Assembly (NCBI GenBank): GCA_018417955.1
Contig: JACTVC010000022.1
Span: 806,001 to 870,000 of the forward strand
Reading direction: 5' to 3'
Length of the DNA stretch: 64,000 nt
Source of the DNA: Laccaria trichodermophora
Lineage: Eukaryota > Basidiomycota > Agaricomycetes > Agaricales > Hydnangiaceae
Each line of letters opens with the position of its first letter. Positions within the stretch are counted from its first letter, which is position 1. A program made the translations under genes and the position numbers. This document shows, one piece after another, positions 45,149-56,576 of this stretch. Below the pieces are notes generated by a model. That model was given only the letters and a program-made list of their open reading frames with translations, was not told where the DNA came from and ran no database searches.

Positions 45149-46033
45149 ATGTCTGAACTCGCATCTGAATCGGTAGAGTCGACTTCAAAAGATGAATTAT
45201 ATTTTTTGCTAAGTGTTACTTTCTTGGTGAGCTTCTCATCATTGTTAACTGATTTATCTCGATCCTAAAATGGCCTCAGGTGGAAAATTGTCTTTTTCGA
45301 GTGCCGAAATATCACTTCTCCAACGGTTCCGAGTTTTTTGCCAAAGAATATCTCCCTACGGGTGGTTCTGAGGAGTCTGAGGAACCCATCGCTCTGGCCA
45401 ACATCACAAAAACTGACTTTCAAAATTTCCTCAAAACTCTGTACCCTCTGTGCGTCTCAATTCTTATTTCCGTATGGTTCAAGCTTGAAGCATCACTGTA
45501 GCCAAATTTCTGCAACATTGTCACTCACGAGAGCTGAATGGATCTCTGCACTCAAGCTATCGACCTTGTGGAAGTTTGACGGGGTTCGATTGCTTGCAAT
45601 ATCACGGTTAAATGATATGAACTCCTCAAGCGCCGCCGAGTGCATCCATCTGGGCAAACATTATCTTATTGCTGCCTGGGTCGTCAGCGGCCTTGAGCGT
45701 TTAATCAAGCAACCTGAATCCATACATTCCGCTGATACGGTAGAGAAAATCGGTGGTGATACAGCCGTGCGTTTGTGCCGTCTTCGTGAGGACTATCGTC
45801 AGTCGCGATTGGCGGTGTCCCTCAGTTTAGCTATCAGGCAAGTCTTCTCGGAGGAGCTGAGAGCTCTGGGGATGGGAGATAATGCTATTGAAGGTGTGAA
45901 GGCCTTGCTACAAAGTGACTGCGAACCCAATACTTCGGAGTTGGGTCCGAAGATGACGAAAAAGAAGAAGAAAAGTTCGGCGATGCCAGTGCGTTTATGG
46001 CCGCACTCGGTCCATGACCCTTGGGACCTATAA
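45149..46033 (+). CDS. BTB/POZ-like protein 3
   Basis: Exons 45149-45226, 45280-45449 and 45502-46033 give 259 residues. Core: DELYFLLSVTFL, intron, VENCLFRVPKYHFSNGSEFF, then TKTDFQNFLKTLYPL, intron, SLTRAEWISALKLSTLWKFD and helices ending GKHYLIAAWVVSGLERLIKQ. The C-terminal extension has a lysine run (MTKKKKKSSA) that could act as a nuclear localisation signal, absent from genes 2 and 4. Introns (53, 52 nt) are at the family positions. First BTB-like gene to the right of the LINE. Confidence 0.83.
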
Positions 46034-46328
46034 ATACAGGCCTATGACTTTATAATCACATTTCGTATCAAGGATTTTGAGGATGCCGAATTAGGCTTTC
46101 ATGTTTCGTTCTTTTGTAAGTGATGATCGAGGGATCAACAGCCTGAGGTTCCTCCCCTGTCGTCATGACATTTTTCAATGAAATTAAATTTTCCTCACGA
46201 TTTTTTTAGATAAACGAACACTCAGCGCCCAGCTTTCGCCTCATGTTTGTCCTCATGGTGAGATTCACTGCGAATAAGGTTCAGCATACACGATCATCTT
46301 GTATCAAACCATCCCAGGCCCTCAGTCT

Positions 46329-47092
46329 ATGCCTGCCATTCAACATCCTGACTATTTTCTTGATACGATAATTTTTTCCGTATGTAGCAACGATTTACTT
46401 TATGGTGGTGTGAAGATCATCATTTTGGTGTGGCAGGTTGAAGGATGCCTCTTCAAAGTACCAAAATATCACTTCGTCAGAAGTGCCGAAATATTCCCTA
46501 TTAGCTTGGAACGGCCCCAGGAGGAGGTCTTGAATGCCGAAGGGTATAGTGAAGAGAGTCCAATATTCCTCCCAGGCACGACGAAGGTCGATTTTGAGAA
46601 TTTGATGAAGATTTTGTACCCCTTGTGAGTTGTTTTTTTATGTGATCTCGACGGGTCCGTCCTCGAGTTTGATCAATGAACACCATCAGAAAAATCGCCC
46701 GCAGCCAGACTTTGTCTTGCACCGAATGGGTCTCCGTCTTGGACCTTTCTACCAAGTGGTACTTTGTGGAATTCAGGAGGCTGGCCATAGCAAAGATAAC
46801 GACCTTATGCGACGACGTCGTTGAGAAAATTCGGCTGGGAAAAAAATACAGGGTTTCTAGCTGGTTGCTCTCCGGATATGAGCAACTTGCCAGACGTGCC
46901 AAGGAGATCTCTGACGATGAAGCAAAAATCATTGGCTATCTTACGACCATACTTATCTACGGTGTGAGGGAAAAGGCTTACAGCCGCCAGGCTGAGTATT
47001 CTTTGCTCGACTATAAAGAGACCATACAGACGACTTTCTCGCAGGAGCTTGCAGATGTCGAGGCAGATGAACGGGGTTACAGTGGGTCGTGA
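46329..47092 (+). CDS. BTB/POZ-like protein 4
   Basis: Exons 46329-46379, 46437-46624 and 46690-47092 give 213 residues. Core: MPAIQHPDYFLDTIIFS, intron, VEGCLFKVPKYHFVRSAEIF, TTKVDFENLMKILYPL, intron, SCTEWVSVLDLSTKWYFVEF, then LGKKYRVSSWLLSGYEQLAR. The tail QELADVEADERGY is nearly that of gene 2, marking these two as the most recent duplicates even though the LINE and gene 3 lie between them. Introns are 57 and 65 nt. Confidence 0.84.
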
Positions 47093-47279
47093 GAACAGCA
47101 GTCAATTCGTGTCGCAAAACTATCTCGTATGTTTAGGGAAGAATATATTTTGACAATTCCTTAAGGAGCTATTGCACGATAACCACCGCCTCGGAAAAAG
47201 CTATGAGCGTAGCGTGAGAGTCGCAATAGGGTTCAAATGCCGCACTTACCGTGGCACCTGCTGTGGACGCCACTGCACA

Positions 47280-48249
47280 ATGTCTACGTCGGTGCAGAAC
47301 TTCAACTTGAATGCACCAGAAACACTGCCTGTGGATGCGACCATCTCGAAAGACAAAGTGTATTTTCTGGAGCATGTCGTGTTTCAGGTAATTTGTTGGT
47401 CTCTCCTAATGTACCAATGAGATAAATGAAGGTGGTATTTATTCGAAGGTGGAAGATAGCCTCTTCAAAGTTCCAAGGCATCACTTCTCAGAAAATTCGG
47501 CCGTTTTCGCAACGACTTTCACCTTACCTCCTGGAAATGATAAGCCGGTAGAGGGTTGCAACGAGAACTACCCGTTTAAATTGCAAGGAGTCAAGAAAGC
47601 CGACTTCCAGGCGTTCTTGAAGGTCTTGTACCCATTGTGAGTCTCCAGCCGACCGTAGCTTATAAGGCTTAAACACAAGCCACGACGATGCCAATAGACA
47701 AATTCCTTTCTCCTATTCCAGCATTTCGTTCGATGAATGGGTGTCGATCCTTGAATTGGCTACCATGTGGGAATTCTGTGTTTTTCGAAAACTGGCGATC
47801 AAGGAGATGGCTGCAAAACGCATGGATCCAGTTAGTAAGGTCATGCTCGGCCAGAAATACGGAATTCCGGATTGGTTCAGATCGGGGTGCTTGGACTTGG
47901 CGACCAGAGCTACGGCAATTACGGTGGACGAGGCGGAGAAGATTGGGTTGGTTACGGCGATTCGTCTATATCAAATTCGGGATGGAGCAGTCTGCCAACG
48001 GCGCCAAACTTATAACTACGCAAGTTACATTGAGAAGCTATTTAAGGATGAGCTGAAAGCTTGCCATCTGGATGAGGATGCCCAGACCCGGTCTGCAGCT
48101 CCGCTGTAAGTTTCGTCCCTTCGCAACGCCATAGTACTTACTTTTGCTTATGCTTTAGGATCATCATTCCCAGTGTCGGGGACAAACGACCCATCGAGCA
48201 GGTGGACGACGCCGCCAGTGGCGACGCGCCACCCAAGAGAGTTAAGTAA
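47280..48249 (+). CDS. BTB/POZ-like protein 5
   Basis: Exons 47280-47387, 47449-47636, 47698-48105 and 48159-48249 give 264 residues. Core: KDKVYFLEHVVFQ, intron, VEDSLFKVPRHHFSENSAVF, KKADFQAFLKVLYPL, intron, SISFDEWVSILELATMWEFC, then LGQKYGIPDWFRSGCLDLAT. The acceptor at 47697 was chosen over 47722 because it restores the family's PLQI junction. An extra fourth exon, unique in the cluster, adds a hydrophilic tail ending APPKRVK, possibly a nuclear signal. Directly after the stop, about 60 bp around the third donor/intron are repeated (48254-48315). Confidence 0.82.
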
Positions 48250-48705
48250 CCCCGCTCCGCTGTAAGTTTCGTCCCTTCGCCACGCTATAGTACTTTTGCT
48301 TATGATACAAGATCATCATCTAGCTTTCAACACTTTTGGTCTATCGATAAGGATCGATAAGAGGTTGGTGATCAAGTCACACTGAGGCTACCTGGACCTA
48401 CCGCCATTATGTACATAATGCACCATTACCACAAGTACTCATATGTTACATTATAGTTCAATGGTACTCCACATGGTCAATTGTACCTATGTACCATAGA
48501 GCTACCCCAATGGGGCCAATGCTATCTAGACACTATTGAATAAAGTTGGGCCCAATGCATGCTTTTACCTTAAGGTGAGATAGTGTGGCCCAATTGTGAA
48601 ATATCCTGCAACATTGGGCCCAATGGCTATTTAACATGTGATCATATGCTGGACCGACGAAAAAGTAGGCCGAAAGATACATCCGAAGACAGGGGAAGGT
48701 CACTA

Positions 48706-48950
48706 CTATGACACTGATTTCTCTGCCTTCTCAATCCTTGCTTTGATCCGAAGCTCCTCTTCCTTCAGCATGACCATAGTATCCAACTGCCTCAACTGAT
48801 CCTCTGTGTGTGCCATTGCCTCCAAAAGAGCATCTCAAGCTCTCAAACCCTCCTCGTATTCCCGATGCAATACCCTTTGGGCTATTCGGGCATATTCCAG
48901 TGGATTGGTAAGTCTTCCCACATCAGGCAACACAACATCAAAAAATGAGG
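48706..48950 (-). pseudogene. C-terminal remnant of an element gene, left side
   Basis: The minus frame entering from the satellite reads LPDVGRLTNPLEYARIAQRV then LHREYEEGLRA, a TGA, and continues in the same frame as DALLEAMAHTEDQLRQLDTM through a coiled-coil-like ELRIKARIEKAEK to a stop at 48706. It codes outward. It has no N-terminus, because the satellite array begins where the rest should be. Confidence 0.45.
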
Positions 48951-48954
48951 CGAT

Positions 48955-51860
48955 CTTCGGCTCAAATTGAAATCAGACATGTCAAAGCCGAAGATTTTGT
49001 CAGCTGGTAGTGCTGAAATCCCTCCAGAAATATTGTGTTGCCTGCCAAAGAATATGTGCACTCAATACATGTTAAAACCGAAGATTTTGTCAGCTTGTAG
49101 TGCCGAAGTACCTGCGGAAATATTGTGTTGGCTCTCAGAGAATATGTGCACTCAACACATGTTAAAACCGAAGATTTCATCGGCTGGTAGTGCCGAAATA
49201 CCTGCAGAAATATTGTGTTGCCTCCCAAGGACTATGTGCACTCAATGGATGTAAAAACCAAAGATTTCATCAGCTGGTAGTGCCGAAATACCTCCAGAAA
49301 TATTGTGTTGGCTCTCAGAGAATATGTGCACTCAACACATGTTAAAACCGAAGATTTTGTCGGGTGGTAGTGCCGAAGTAACTCCGGAAATATTGTATTG
49401 CCTCTCAAAGAACATGTGCACTCAACACATGTTAAAACCAAAGGTTTTGTCAGCTGGTAGTGCCGAAGTACCTACAGGAATATTGTGTTGCCTCCCAGAA
49501 AATATGTGCACTCAATAGATATTAAAACCGAAGATTTTGTTGGCTGGTAGTGCCGAAATACCTCTGGAAATATTGTGTTGCCTCCCAAAGACTATGTGCA
49601 CTCAATACATGTTGAAAGCGAAGATTTCGGCAGCTGGTTGAGGGATATTGTGTTGCCTCCTGGAAAATATGTGCATTCAACACATGTTAAAACCGAAGAT
49701 TTCGTCCACTGGTTGTGCTGAAGTACCTCCAGAAATATTGTGTTGGCTCTCAGAGAATATGTGCACTCAACACATGTTAAAACCGAAGATTTCATTGGCT
49801 GGTAGTGCCGAAATACCTGTGGAAATATTGTGTTGGCTCTCGGAGAATATGTGCACTCAACACATGTTAAAACCGAAGACTTTGTCAGCTGGTAGTGCCG
49901 AAGTACTGCCAGAAACATTGTGATTTTGTTGGCAGGTAGTGCCGAAGTACCTCCAGAAATATTGTGTTGCCTCTCAAAGAATATGTGCACTCAACACATG
50001 TTAAAGCCGAAGATTTTGTTGGCTCGTAATGCCGAAGTACCTCCGGGAATACTGTGTTGCCTCCCAGAAAATATGTGCACCAAATAGATATTAAAACCGA
50101 AGATTTCGTCGGCTGGTAGTGCCGAAGTACCTCCGGGAATATTGTGTTGCCTCCCAGAAAATATGTGCACTCCATAGATATTAATACCGAAGATTTCATC
50201 AGCTGGTTGTGCCAAAGTACCTCCGGAAATATTGTGTTGCCTCCCAAGGACTATGTGCACTCAATACATATAACCAAAGATTTCGTCGGCTCGTAGTGCC
50301 GAAGTACCTCCAGGAATATTGTGTTGCCTCCCAGAAAATATGTGCACCAAATAGATATTAAAACCGAAGATTTCGTCGGCTGGTAGTGCTGAAGTACCTC
50401 CGGAAATATTGTGTTGCCTCCCAAGGACTATGTGCACTCAATACATATAACCAAAGATTTCGTCGGCTTGTAGTGCCGAAGTACCTCCAAGAATATTGTG
50501 TTGCCTGCCAGAAAATATGTGCACTCAATAGATATCAAAATCGAAGATTTCGTCGGCTGGTAATGCCGAAATACCTGTGGAAATATTGTGTTGGCTCTCG
50601 GAGAATATGTGCACTCAACACATGTTAAAACCGAAGATTTCATCGGCTGGTAGTGCCGAAATACCTCCAGAAATATTGTGTAGCCTCTCAAAGAATATGT
50701 GCACTCAACACATCTTAAAACCGAAGGTTTCATCGGTTGGTAGTGCCGAAATACCTCCGGAAATATTGTGTTGCCTCCCAAGGACTATGTGCACTCAACA
50801 GATATAAAAACCAAAGATTTCGTCGGCTCGTAGTGCCGAAGTACCTCCAGGAATATTGTGTTGCCTCCCAGAAAATATGTGCACTCAATAGATATCAAAA
50901 TCGAAGATTTCGTCGGCTGGTAGTGCCGAAATACCTCCAGAAATATTGTGTTGGCTCTCGGAGAATATGTGCACTCAACACATGTTAAAACCGAAGATTT
51001 CGTCTGCTGGTAGTGCCGAAGTACCTCCGGAAATATTGTGTTGCCTCCCAAGGACTATGTGCACTCAATAGATATTAAAACCGAAGATTTCATCGGCTGG
51101 TAATGCCGAAATACCTCCAGAAACATTGTGTTGCCTCTCAAAGAATATGTGCACTCAACACATCTTAAAACCAAAGGTTTCGTTGGTTGGTAGTGCCGAA
51201 ATACCTCCGGAAATATTGTGTTGCCTCCCAAGGACTATGTGCACTCAATGGATATTAAAACCGAAGATTTCGTCGGCTGGTAGTGCCGAAATCCCTCCGG
51301 AAATATTGTGTTGCCTCTCAAAGAATATGTGCACTCAACACATCTTAAAACCAAAGGTTTCGTTGGTTGGTAGTGCCGAAATACCTCCGGAAATATTGTG
51401 TTGCCTCCCAAGGACTATGTGCACTCAATAGATATTAAAACCGAAGATTTCGTCGGCTGGTAGTGCCGAAATCCCTCCGGAAATATTGTGTTGCCTCTCA
51501 AAGAATATGTGCACTCAACACATGTTAAAGCTGAAGATTTCGTTGGCTGGTAGTGCCGAAGTACCTCCGGGAATATTGTGTTGCCTCTCAGAAAATATGT
51601 GCACTTAATAGATATTAAAACCGAAGATTTTGTTGGCTGGTAGTGCCGAAATACCTCCGGAAACATTGTGTTGCCTCCCACAGAATATGTGCACTCAACA
51701 CATGTTAAAACCGAAGATTTCATCAGCTCGTAGTGCCGAAATCCCTCTGGAAATATTGTGTTGCCTCCCAAAGCCTGTGTGCATTGAATAGATATTAAAA
51801 CCGAAGATTTCATCAGCTGGTAGTGCCGAAATACCTCTGGAAATATTGTGTTGCCTCTCT
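48955..51860 (+). repeat. 90-bp satellite array, left arm (about 32 units)
   Basis: Unit: CCGAAGATTTCGTCGGCTGG, TAGTGCCGAA(A/G)TACCTCC, GGAAATATTGTGTTGCCTC, then (C/T)CA-AGAATATGTGCACTC and AACACATGTTAAAA. Units are exactly 90 bp with few indels and alternate between variant types (GGACTATGTGCACTCAATAG versus AGAATATGTGCACTCAACAC), giving higher-order repeats. One unit near 49920 carries a roughly 60-bp deletion. Confidence 0.92.
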
Positions 51861-52850
51861 AGAAGCCAAAGTAGCTGTGAAACCCGAAGATTTCAGCTTC
51901 TGTTAGTGCCGAAATTCTTCTTTGATCTCCTGGAAACATTGCTTGACCCTCCGGGAACATTGTTTGACCCTCCAGGAACATTGTTTGACCTTCCAGGAAC
52001 ATTGTCTCACCATACACTACTATTCTTTCACTGTCTGGAAACATTGTTTCACCTCTGCGGAATATAGATACCCAGTATTATCATTTGTTGATCTTCTGGG
52101 CCACAATGTCATGTAAAACAAACTGTACTGAAGTTTTTTCCACCGCAGTCAAGGTTGTACATAACCTGGGGAGAATGCTTTGAGTTCACATACCAGATAT
52201 GTATGAATACGATTCATCAGAAGCATGTTGACTAGTGTTTGAAAGTTAGGTTACTTAACTGGAAATTAACCATCATTCTGCAACAGCAGACTGAAACGGG
52301 GGTAAGAGAGTTGATTCATCTTTTTCTTGATCAATCAATATGTCACTGAGTAAATACTTGTCTTGTATTCCATGATCAGTGTAAAGATGAATGTCAAGAC
52401 AGACAAATTTTGGAGATTTGAAAGCATTTCATGATAATACTACAAGATGAGTAAGTGCTCACTGACGCATTGATGGATCAAGAAAGAGATTGAATGCCCT
52501 CCCTTACCCCCCAGTCTTTTTCCGGAATTGCAAGCAGATTCAGAATGATGGTCAACTTACTTCTGTTCAACCATATTGATATGTATCCGGTGTGTGAACT
52601 CAAAAGGTTATGTATAACCTTGACTGGAGTGAATTTTCAACAATTTGTTTTATACTACATGGTGGCTCAGAAGATCAACCAATGATGATGGTGGGTATGA
52701 ATATTCCCCAGAAGGTGAAACAACAGTTGTATATGGTCAGACAAGGTTCCGGGAAGGTCAAACAATGTTCCCAGGGGGGTTAAACAATGTTCCCGGAAGG
52801 TCAAACAATGTTTCCAGGAGATCAAAGAAGAATTTCGGCACTAACAGAAG
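51861..52850. repeat. Centre of the palindrome, diverged inverted arms
   Basis: About 51880-52350 is inverted at about 52440-52860 with moderate divergence: GATCTCCTGGAAACATTG left against CAATGTTTCCAGGAGATC right, several copies of GGAACATTGTTTGACC and its complement, and TTGTTGATCTTCTG-GCCAC with its complement. The unpaired loop is only about 100 bp near 52.35-52.45 kb. Confidence 0.75.
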
Positions 52851-55110
52851 CTGAAAGCTTCGGGTTTCACAGCTACTTTGGCTTATTGCAGGTGCACATA
52901 TTTTCCGAGAAGCAAAACAATATTCCTGGATGTATTTTGGCATTGCCAGCCACCGAAACCTTCAGTTTTAACATGTAGGCAACACAATATTTCCAGAGAT
53001 ACTTCGGCACAACCAGCTGATGAAATCTTTGGTATTAATATCTATGGAGTGCACATATTTTCTGGGAGGCAACACAATATTCCCGGAGGTACTTCGGCAC
53101 TACAAGCTGACGAAATCTTCGGTTTTAACATTTGTTTAGTGCACATATTCTTTGAGAGGCAACACAATATTTCCAGAGGGATTTCGGCACTACGAGCCGA
53201 CGAAATCTTCGGTTTTAACATGTGTTGAGTGCACATATTCTCCGAGAGCCAACACAATATTTCCACAGGTATTTCGGCACTACCAGCCGACGAAATCTTC
53301 GATTTTGATATCTATTGAGTGCACATATTTTCTGGGAGGCAACACAATATTCCTGGAGGTACTTCGGCATTATGAGCCAACAAAATCTTCGGCTTTAACA
53401 TGTGTTGAGTGCACATATTCTTTGAGAGGCAACACAATATTTCTGGAGGTACTTCGGCACTACCCGCCAACAAAATCACAATGTTTCCGGCAGTACTTCG
53501 GCACTACCAGCTGACAAAATCTTCGGTTTTAACATGTGTTGAGTGCACATATTCTCCGAGAGCCAACACAATATTTCCACAGGTATTTCGGCACTACCAG
53601 CCAATGAAATCTTCGGTTTTAACATGTGTTGAGTGCACATATTCTCTGAGAGCCAACACAATATTTCTGGAGGTACTTCGGCACTACCAGCCGACGAAAT
53701 CTTCAGCTTTAACATGTGTTGAGTGCACATATTCTTTGAGAGGCAACACAATATTTCCGGAGGGATTTCGGCACTACCAGCCGACGAAATCTTCGGTTTT
53801 AATATCCATTGAGTGCACATAGTCCTTGGGAGGCAACACAATATTTCCGGAGGTATTTCGGCACTACCAACCGACGAAACCTTCGGTTTTAAGATGTGTT
53901 GAGTGCACATATTCTTTGAGAGGCAACACAATGTTTCCGGAGGTATTTCGGCATTACCAGCCGATGAAATCTTCGGTTTTAATATCTATTGAGTGCACAT
54001 AGTCCTTGGGAGGCAACACAATATTTCCGGAGGTACTTCGGCACTACCAGCAGACGAAATCTTCGGTTTTAACATGTGTTGAGTGCACATATTCTCCGAG
54101 AGCCAACACAATATTTCTGCAGGTATTTCGGCACTACCAGCCGACGAAATCTTCGATTTTGATATCTATTGAGTGCACATATTTTCTGGGAGGCAACACA
54201 ATATTCCTGGAGGTACTTCGGCACTACGAGCCGACGAAATCTTTGGTTTTTATATCTGTTGAGTGCACATAGTCCTTGGGAGGCAACACAATATTTCCGG
54301 AGGTATTTCGGCACTACCAACCGATGAAACCTTCGGTTTTAAGATGTGTTGAGTGCACATATTCTTTGAGAGGCTACACAATATTTCTGGAGGTATTTCG
54401 GCACTACCAGCCGATGAAATCTTCGGTTTTAACATGTGTTGAGTGCACATATTCTCCGAGAGCCAACACAATATTTCCACAGGTATTTCGGCATTACCAG
54501 CCGACGAAATCTTCGATTTTGATATCTATTGAGTGCACATATTTTCTGGCAGGCAACACAATATTCCTGGAGGTACTTCGGCACTACAAGCCGACGAAAT
54601 CTTTGGTTTTTATATGTATTGAGTACACATAGTCCTTGGGAGGCAACACAATATTTTCGGAGGTATTTCGGCACTACGAACCGACGAAATCTTCGGTTTT
54701 AACATGTGTTGAGTGGACATATTCTCTGAGAGCCAACACAATATTTCCAGAGGTACTTCCGCACTACAAGCCAACGAAATCTTTGGTTTTTATATGTATT
54801 GAGTGAACATAGTCCTTGGGAGGCAACACAATATTTCCGGAGGTATTTCAGCACTACGAATTGACGAAATCTTCGGTTTTAACATGTGTTGAGTGGACAT
54901 ATTCTCTGAGAGCCAACACAATATTTCCGGAGGTACTTCCGCACTACAAGCCGACGAAATCTTTGGTTTTTATCTATCGAGTGCACATAGTCCTTGGGAG
55001 GCAACACAATATTTCCGGAGGGATTTCGGCACAACCAGCCGACAAAATCTTCGGTTTTTGTATCTATTGAGTGCACATAGTCTTTGGGAGGCAACACAAT
55101 ATTCCAGGAG
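52850..55110 (-). repeat. 90-bp satellite array, right arm inverted (about 25 units)
   Basis: Same 90-bp unit as the left arm in opposite orientation. Segments such as 54069-54480 encode residue-for-residue the same peptide as 50577-50988 in the left arm, showing very high identity between arms. The deletion unit recurs near 53487. Confidence 0.92.
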
Positions 55111-55412
55111 GTATTGACCGTTAAATGCAAAGAAAGTGTCCTTGATACAGCATGCCTCATGCTATCTATGCATCCGGGGTGGCTGTCGTATGTCCGGCTG
55201 TTATCTTTAACCCAAAATGAATTCAAGCAATTAACAGGATTTCAGGCTGATATGGAAATATTGATTCATGGCCTGCATGTGTGCTACCGACGGTATTTGC
55301 AATATGTATCCCATTTTGTGCCGGAGGTGATGTCACCGGCCCGGATTGTGGCTAGACAGGGATTGCCAGGGTTAGGGTTATGGTTCCGCCGGATTCGGCA
55401 TTTGTTACACTG
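55110..55412 (+). pseudogene. C-terminal remnant of a second element gene, right side
   Basis: From the end of the satellite a plus frame reads ESVLDTACLMLSMHPGWLSY, LTQNEFKQLTGFQADMEILI, HVCYRRYLQYVSHFVPEVMS and ends LWFRRIRHLLH with a stop at 55410-55412. Its composition is coding-like and unrelated to the left remnant. It too has lost its N-terminus to the satellite. Family not recognised. Confidence 0.5.
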
Positions 55413-55760
55413 AGCATTGGGCCCAACAATGCAGTATAGCCTAATTAATAGCCTTGCAATATTGGGCCCAACCTTGGCTGTTGGGAGTTTAACATGGGTC
55501 TCAATTGGGCCCAATGGGCCCAATTCATTTTCTGTATCCCTCATTCGGCCCAATTATGCTTCTGATAGTTTTGTTATGTTGGCCCCAACAATGCCTGCTT
55601 AATGTCTCACAGACATTGGGCCAAACTATGGCCGAATGGTGTCAACTACGATTGGGCCCATTGGGGTAGCCCTATGGTCCATTGGACAATTGACCATGTG
55701 AACTACTATGGTCCCATTGGGTATCTACTGAATGCCCTGCCATTACGTTGAACCCTGTTA

Positions 55761-56576
55761 TACGAACGTGCTCCAAATCAGCCATCCCCACCACCATCAC
55801 CAACGGTATATGCGCTGCAAGTGGATCCCAACAGTTTCGCAGCAGTCACCTTGAAATTTACACATGTTTTCCAGATGTGCCACATCGGGGGTTTGGGGGC
55901 TCTTAGGTTTTTCCAGGCGGAGTTTGTAATCAATCGACTGACTTCGCCGTGTATATACTGGAATGGCGAAAGCTGAAACTCTGGTAACACATTACCTTGG
56001 GCAGGCAACCTACCAAAAACTATTTTAGCTTGATTTCACCAGCCCCCCACTCTTGCACTTTTTGGCTTTATCTTGCCATACTGTTGCCATCTTGTGTAAT
56101 AGTTGGGTGTCATACCCATCAAATGCATTACTTGTGTTCAATGGTAATTTGTTGGTAAATCCGTTACAAGCTGCTGCAAGGGTAGAAATCTATTTTAGCT
56201 AAATTTCACCATCCTCCCCTCTTGCACTTTATGGTTTTGTCTTGCCATACTGTTGCCATAGTTGGGCATCATACCCATCAAATGAAGTACTTGTGTTCAA
56301 CAGTAATTTGTCATCAACAAGTTGTTGATTGGCATGGACAGTTGCTAATCAACATCACCTGGTCACCGTCACCGTCATGAGGCTTTCTATAACTTTTTTA
56401 ACAATATGATCACAGGGGCAGCAGTACTCAATGTTGCGTCGACTCGGACTCTCTCTGAGGGAGCCATGGCAGGCAAACACTGTTATTTCAAATCTCAAAG
56501 TTCAATTTTTTGACTCTGAACGAATAGTACATAGACTCTTTTTAAGATCCCGGCAGGGAGGATTGGGAGAAGTTAT
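55761..56576. other. Spacer with a 170-bp tandem duplication
   Basis: About 56020-56170 and 56190-56330 are diverged tandem copies sharing TATTTTAGCT, CTCTTGCACTTT, TTGCCATACTGTTGCCAT and CATACCCATCAAATG. A minus frame at 55778-56008 has no recognised motif. No gene. Confidence 0.5.

Larger units (their letters stand above)
48390..55760. mobile_element. Non-autonomous, possibly CACTA-like element with palindromic satellite core
   Basis: The outer 300-350 bp at each end are inverted relatives. The best match is CACATGGTCAATTGT followed by ACCATAG-GCTACCCCAATGGG at about 48474 and, inverted, about 55690. Both ends are studded with ATTGGGCCCAA-type sub-terminal motifs (at least 3 left, 8 right), a layout typical of CACTA/EnSpm elements. 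Inside come two outward-reading gene remnants, then the inverted satellite arrays. No CACTA terminus or 3-bp target duplication was pinned down, so the limits are approximate. Confidence 0.55.

Noticed and set aside
49648..49923. Long open frames across the 90-bp repeats as repeat-protein genes
   Set aside because: They exist on both strands only because the unit is 90 bp; they lack consistent starts, break at stops, and have no signal, fold or splice support.
48955..55110. CRISPR-like array
   Set aside because: The whole 90-bp unit repeats with no unique spacers, units are inverted in the second half, and the genome is clearly eukaryotic.
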